This document shows positions 34,683-38,266 of a DNA stretch of 38,266 nt, in pieces (positions within the stretch are counted from its first letter, which is position 1; each line of letters starts with the position of its first letter). Under the pieces are notes generated by a model. It made no database searches. It saw only the letters and a program-made list of their open reading frames with translations, and was not told where the DNA came from. The position numbers and the translations under genes are program-made. Source of the DNA: Flavobacteriales bacterium (GTDB taxonomy: Bacteria > Bacteroidota > Bacteroidia > Flavobacteriales_F > PHOS-HE28); contig JAEUSV010000065.1 in assembly GCA_016788485.1 (NCBI GenBank), positions 1 through 38,266 of the forward strand, written 5' to 3'.

Positions 34683-36356
34683 ATGCGCGCGCTCCTTCTC
34701 GCCGCCGCAAGCGCCCTTGCCGCGCTGTGCCAGGGCCAGACCGCGCCGGGCACCTACTGGGTGCAGTTCACCGACAAGGCCTCCACCCCTTACAGCATCG
34801 ACGCGCCCGAGGGTTTCCTGGGGCCGCGCGCCATCGCACGCCGCCAGGCCCAGGGCATCGCCATCGACTCGCTCGACCTGCCGGTTGACCCGGCCTACAT
34901 CAACGCCCTGCTCGCGGCGGGCGACATCCAGCTGCACAACGTGAGCCGCTGGTTCAACGCGGTCACCATCACCAGCACCGACACCCTCGCCCTCGACTCC
35001 CTGCAGCTGCTGCCCTTCGTGAAGGACATGCGGCTGGTGCAGGACCGCACGGTGCGCGAGGCCACGGTGAACAAGTTCCCCGAGCTCACCAAGAGCGATG
35101 TGGAGATCGGCGGCACCTACGCCTCCACCTACGGTGCCTCGCTGCGCCAGGTGAGCATGATGAACGCCCACCTGCTCCACACGCATGGCAACGCCCGCGG
35201 TGAAGGCATGCTGATCGGGATCCTCGACAGCGGCTTCGACCAGGTGGATTCGCTGCCCGCCTTCCAGGCGCTGCGCGAGCGCGGCGGCATCGTGCACACC
35301 GCCGACCTCGTGGCCCACGATGGCGATGTGTACGCGGACAACCGGCACGGCCGCTCCGTGCTGTCCGTTATCGCCGGCCAGCTGCCCGGCAGGCTCATGG
35401 GCATCGCGCCCAACGCCGACGTGGTGCTGCTGCGCACCGAGGACGTGGACAGCGAATACCTCGTCGAGGAGGACAACTGGGTGAGCGGTGCGGAACTGGC
35501 GGACAGCCTGGGCTGTGACGTGCTCAACACCTCGCTGGGCTACACCACCTTCGACGACAGCACGCAGGACCACAGCTGGGCCGACCTGGACGGCATGACC
35601 ACACGCATCAGCATCGCGGCCGGCATCGCCGCGCGCAAGGGCATGATCCCGGTGAACAGCGCGGGCAATTCGGGCAGCAGCGACTGGCGGTACATCAGTG
35701 CGCCGGCCGATGCCATCGGCATCCTTGCAGTGGGCGCGGTGAACGACGAGCGCACGGTCGCCGGGTTCAGCTCGCGCGGCCCGAGCATCGACGGCCGTGT
35801 GAAGCCCGACGTGAGCGCCGTGGGCTGGGGCACCATCGGCCTCAACTGGGACGGCACGGACATCGCGCGCATCAACGGCACCTCGTTCAGCGGCCCGCTC
35901 GTGGCGGGCGGGGTGGCCTGCCTGTGGCAGCTGCACCCCGACCGCACCGCCCAGGAGGTGATGGACGCCGTGCGCCGCAGCGCCTCGCACCACGACACGC
36001 CCAACGATTCCATCGGTTTCGGCATCCCCGACCTCTGGCGCGCCCACCTGCTGCTGCAGGGCGAGGACCTCACCGGCCTCAGCGCCCCCGCGGTGCTCAG
36101 CGTACAGCCCGTGCCCTTCGAGGACCACTTCGAGCTGAGCCTTTACACCGGCACCGCCGACCGCCTTTCCATCGACCTGTGGGACGCCACCGGCAGGCTC
36201 GTGTGGAGCGCCGAACGGAGCGTGGACACCGACGTCTACCTGCGCTTCCTTGTCACCGACGGCGGCCTTCGCTCCCTGGCGCCCGGCCAGTACGTGCTGC
36301 GGGCCTCGCTGGGCAGCAACGCCCTCACCACCCCGGTGATGAAGCTGGCGCCGTGA
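34683..36356 (+). CDS. S8 (subtilisin-like) serine protease with T9SS sorting domain
   Basis: This 557-residue protein has a signal peptide (MRALLLAAASALAALCQGQ), then a prodomain-like region (~20-150) and the S8 catalytic domain. The triad is Asp182 in GILDSG, His222 in NRHGRS and Ser401 in GTSFSGPLVAGG. NSAGNSG supplies the oxyanion Asn. Residues ~471-557 (VLSVQPVPFEDHFELSL ... PGQYVLRA) form a type A T9SS C-terminal domain, so the enzyme is secreted through the type IX system. Its stop overlaps the aat start (GTGA). Confidence 0.94.
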   Translation: MRALLLAAASALAALCQGQTAPGTYWVQFTDKASTPYSIDAPEGFLGPRAIARRQAQGIAIDSLDLPVDPAYINALLAAGDIQLHNVSRWFNAVTITSTDTLALDSLQLLPFVKDMRLVQDRTVREATVNKFPELTKSDVEIGGTYASTYGASLRQVSMMNAHLLHTHGNARGEGMLIGILDSGFDQVDSLPAFQALRERGGIVHTADLVAHDGDVYADNRHGRSVLSVIAGQLPGRLMGIAPNADVVLLRTEDVDSEYLVEEDNWVSGAELADSLGCDVLNTSLGYTTFDDSTQDHSWADLDGMTTRISIAAGIAARKGMIPVNSAGNSGSSDWRYISAPADAIGILAVGAVNDERTVAGFSSRGPSIDGRVKPDVSAVGWGTIGLNWDGTDIARINGTSFSGPLVAGGVACLWQLHPDRTAQEVMDAVRRSASHHDTPNDSIGFGIPDLWRAHLLLQGEDLTGLSAPAVLSVQPVPFEDHFELSLYTGTADRLSIDLWDATGRLVWSAERSVDTDVYLRFLVTDGGLRSLAPGQYVLRASLGSNALTTPVMKLAP

Positions 36357-36937
36357 GCACCGCGGGTGTTCCTCTCTCCGCGGACCTGCTCCTGAAGGCC
36401 TACCGGAAGGGCTGGTTCCCCATGAGCCACGACGAGGAGGGCATCTTCCTCCACGATCCCGACCCGCGCGCCATCTTCCCGCTCGACACCACGCGGCCCA
36501 ACGCCCGCGCCATCCGCGCGTTCCGCAAGGCAGGCTTCCGCTTCACGCACGACCGGGCCTTCGAGACCGTGATGCGCGCCTGCGCCGACCGGCCGGAGAC
36601 CTGGATGACCGAGGAGCTGCTGCAGGCCTATGTGGAGATGCACCGGCTGGGCCGCGCGCACAGCGTGGAGGTGTGGCAGGGCGATGAGATGGTGGGCGGG
36701 CTTTACGGCGTTTCGCTCGGCGGTGCCTTCTTCGCCGAGAGCATGTTCAGCCGCGTGCCCAACGCCAGCAAGGCCGCCTTCTTCCACCTGGTGGCGCACC
36801 TGCGCAGCAAGGGCTTCGGCCTGCTCGACAGCCAGTACATCAACGACCACACGGCCTCCCTGGGCGCCATCGAGGTGCCGCGCACCTGGTTCCGCACGAT
36901 GCTTGCACAGGCCATGGCCCTGGATACCGACTTTTGA
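36353..36937 (+). CDS. aat: Leucyl/phenylalanyl-tRNA-protein transferase
   Basis: This 194-residue enzyme transfers Leu or Phe from tRNA to N-terminal Arg or Lys of proteins, marking them for Clp proteolysis. Family motifs are YRKGWFPM near the start, FLHDPDPRAIFPLD, GGLYGVSLGGAFFAESMFSR, and FGLLDSQYINDHTASLGA. It starts with GTG at 36353, overlapping the protease stop. The DUF2141 gene begins 5 nt after its stop. It lies in the mnmA-protease-aat cluster, all tightly overlapped. Confidence 0.94.
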   Translation: MSTAGVPLSADLLLKAYRKGWFPMSHDEEGIFLHDPDPRAIFPLDTTRPNARAIRAFRKAGFRFTHDRAFETVMRACADRPETWMTEELLQAYVEMHRLGRAHSVEVWQGDEMVGGLYGVSLGGAFFAESMFSRVPNASKAAFFHLVAHLRSKGFGLLDSQYINDHTASLGAIEVPRTWFRTMLAQAMALDTDF

Positions 36938-36942
36938 GCCCC

Positions 36943-37356
36943 ATGCGCGCCCTTCTCCTCCCCCTGCTCCTGCTCCCCGCCCTCGTTCGCGCCCAGTCCA
37001 CCCTGAACGTGGAGGTGATCTTGAACGAGCCTGATGCGGGGGGCCAATTGATGATGCTGCTCTGCCCCTCGAAGGAGGCCTACGACGATGAGAAAGGCTG
37101 CATCCCGAAAATGGTGAAGGCCGATGGACGCACGGTCCGGGTCTCTTTTCCCGATGTGAAGCCTGGCACCTACGCCGTGAAGGTGTTCCACGACATCAAC
37201 AGCAACGGCAAGCTGGACACGAGCTGGATCGGCTGGCCGCAGGAGCCCTACGGCTTCAGCAACGACGCCCCGGTGAACATGGGTCCGCCCTCGTTCAAGC
37301 TGGCCGCGATCACGGTTACGGAGGGCGCGCAGACGGCGCGCATCAACCTGCGCTGA
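36943..37356 (+). CDS. Secreted DUF2141 protein
   Basis: This 137-residue protein has a signal peptide (MRALLLPLLLLPALVRAQ). A DUF2141 domain follows with VNVMLCPS-like strands (GGQLMMLLCPSKEAY), then FPDVKPGTYAVKVFHDINSNGKLD, then GWPQEPYGFSNDA. The D-x-N-x-N-G-K-x-D segment looks like a calcium-binding loop. Function of the family is unknown. The stop TGA abuts the convergent stop TCA (TGATCA) of the next gene. Confidence 0.88.
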   Translation: MRALLLPLLLLPALVRAQSTLNVEVILNEPDAGGQLMMLLCPSKEAYDDEKGCIPKMVKADGRTVRVSFPDVKPGTYAVKVFHDINSNGKLDTSWIGWPQEPYGFSNDAPVNMGPPSFKLAAITVTEGAQTARINLR

Positions 37357-38034
37357 TCAGCGCGCGTTGCGCACGACCACGGGCTCGACCGCCTGCCGTT
37401 CGCCGAGGTAGCGCTTGTAGGTCGCCGAGTACTTCACGCGGTGATCGATCACCTCGGCGCCGTTGGCCAGCAGCGCGATCACCGCATCGGTGGCCTCGCG
37501 CAGACCGTTGTTGCCGCCGCTGTTCGCCGTGACGAGGTCCACCTCACCACGCGTGATGGCCTGCTCCACGAGCCACGCCGTCACCGGGCTGCCGATCATC
37601 ACCCGCAGGCCACAGCGCGCCGCCACGGGCAGGTCCAGCACATCGTCGAAGAAGAAGGCCACCTCGTCAGCTTCCAGGCCATGCTTCGCGAGGAAGGCAT
37701 CGAAGGCCTCGGGCTTGTTGGTGAAGCCCATGTACACGCCGTGCAGCCGCTCGCGCAGAGCAAAGCGCTCCGCATAAGGATTGTGCTGGCCGGTGATCAC
37801 CGCGGCCTTGGGCAGGTGGCCGTTGCGCAGCCACAGGGCGAAGCGCAGCAGGTTCACCCCCATACTGCCCACCTCGCTGAACGGACTGCCACCCTCGGCA
37901 TCCTTGAAGCCGTGGTTGAACACGCCGTCCCAATCGAAGAGCACGGCCTTGGTATGGGCCAGGCGGCGCAGGAGCTCTTTCTCCGAGCCGATGACGCGGA
38001 GGCCGCTGGCGGTGAAGGGTTGGAGTAGGCTCAA
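37357..38034 (-). CDS. KdsC-like HAD phosphatase
   Basis: This 225-residue HAD-superfamily protein has motif I FDWDGVF (D34-x-D36), motif II VITGQHNPYA, a candidate motif III Lys in TNKPEAF, and motif IV FFFDDVLDLPVAARCGL. A KdsC-like tail TANSGGNNGLREATDAV follows. It is longer than KdsC of E. coli. KdsC removes phosphate from KDO-8-phosphate in LPS inner-core synthesis, and the upstream KpsF/KdsD-like gene makes that fit. No ATG or GTG lies between the in-frame stop at 38059-38061 and motif I, so TTG 38034 is the likely start. Confidence 0.8.
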   Translation of the reverse strand: MSLLQPFTASGLRVIGSEKELLRRLAHTKAVLFDWDGVFNHGFKDAEGGSPFSEVGSMGVNLLRFALWLRNGHLPKAAVITGQHNPYAERFALRERLHGVYMGFTNKPEAFDAFLAKHGLEADEVAFFFDDVLDLPVAARCGLRVMIGSPVTAWLVEQAITRGEVDLVTANSGGNNGLREATDAVIALLANGAEVIDHRVKYSATYKRYLGERQAVEPVVVRNAR

Positions 38035-38040
38035 GGGAGT

Positions 38041-38121
38041 GCGTTGCGTGTTGGCGCGTTACGTGTTGCGGCGTTGTCCCAACCCGCCACACGTAACGCG
38101 TAAAAACTCAACACGCAACGC
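38041..38121. repeat. ~80-nt nested palindrome between the KdsC-like and KpsF-like genes
   Basis: Two stems are nested. GCGTTGCGTGTTG (38041-38053) pairs with 38109-38121 over 13 bp. CGCGTTACGTGT (38055-38066) pairs with 38089-38100 over 12 bp. A small third stem lies in the loop. The arms are also near-direct repeats of GCGTTRCGTGTTG. The hairpin ends 6 nt before the TTG start at 38034. Confidence 0.8.
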
Positions 38122-38140
38122 GCGCAGGCCGGCGGGCAGC

Positions 38141-38266
38141 CTACCCCGCGATCGCCTTCATCAGGTCCTGGATGTCGAGCATGCCGAGCTGCTTGCCGTT
38201 CTCGCTCACGCTCAACGTGTCCACCTTGTGCTCCTTGAAGGCCTTCTGGGCCTCGTCGAGCAGGGC
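38141..38266 (-). CDS. KpsF/GutQ (KdsD)-like CBS-domain protein, C-terminal fragment
   Basis: The last 41 residues of a gene that runs off the right edge are present. They read ALLDEAQKAFKEHKVDTLSV, then a segment ending GMLDIQDLMKAIAG. This is the final strand-helix of a CBS domain as found at the end of arabinose-5-phosphate isomerases (KdsD/KpsF). That enzyme feeds KDO synthesis, and the adjacent KdsC-like gene supports the assignment. The SIS isomerase domain lies outside the window. Confidence 0.7.
   Translation of the reverse strand, partial: ALLDEAQKAFKEHKVDTLSVSENGKQLGMLDIQDLMKAIAG

Overview
The window is a compact, GC-rich (roughly two-thirds G+C by eye) chromosomal segment from a member of the Bacteroidota, most likely a high-GC Flavobacteriales-type lineage. 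Four things support this. There is a type IX secretion C-terminal domain on a subtilase. There is a DUF4476 protein and an ATP-type PEP carboxykinase. Many genes have Bacteroidota-style promoter boxes (TAnnTTTG or TAnnTTCG) just upstream. Classical Shine-Dalgarno sequences are largely absent. No rRNA, tRNA, CRISPR array, transposase or integrase was found.

Left part (1-8.6 kb): the end of a CorC/HlyC-domain protein, a GT9 heptosyltransferase-like enzyme, the CCA-adding enzyme, a secreted alpha/beta hydrolase with a Bacteroidota C-terminal module, a pRiA4b ORF-3-like protein overlapping miaA, and a ferric-iron ABC transporter (binding lipoprotein and fused permease).

Accessory patch (8.6-12.2 kb): three genes of visibly lower GC and unclear function, together with a DEAD-box helicase, lie between the iron permease and its apparent ATPase. 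One unknown gene is bracketed by two ~125-bp imperfect direct repeats. This is the least ordinary part of the window.

Middle (12.2-24.6 kb): a short FbpC-like ATPase, TPR protein, YdcF/ElyC-like protein, DinB-like protein and Mpo1-like membrane protein on the plus strand. On the minus strand are a B12/iron-siderophore-type binding lipoprotein coupled to an S41 homologue that lacks the catalytic serine, pckA with a hairpin terminator, a DUF423 protein, and a four-gene envelope operon (DUF4476, CsgG-like TPR lipoprotein and two LPP20-like lipoproteins).

Right part (24.7-38.3 kb): a GT2 glycosyltransferase with a polytopic membrane partner, two overlapping L,D-transpeptidases, two glycosyltransferases (GT9 and GT4), a YwqK/MORN-repeat protein, a tightly coupled cluster (mnmA, lipoprotein, T9SS subtilase, aat, DUF2141 protein), and a KDO pair (KdsC-like phosphatase and the end of a KpsF/KdsD-like isomerase) separated by an ~80-nt nested palindrome. 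Cell-envelope biogenesis and tRNA modification dominate. All four convergent gene junctions overlap or abut at the stop codons, and several promoter boxes sit only 4-8 nt from the start codon, which suggests leaderless mRNAs.
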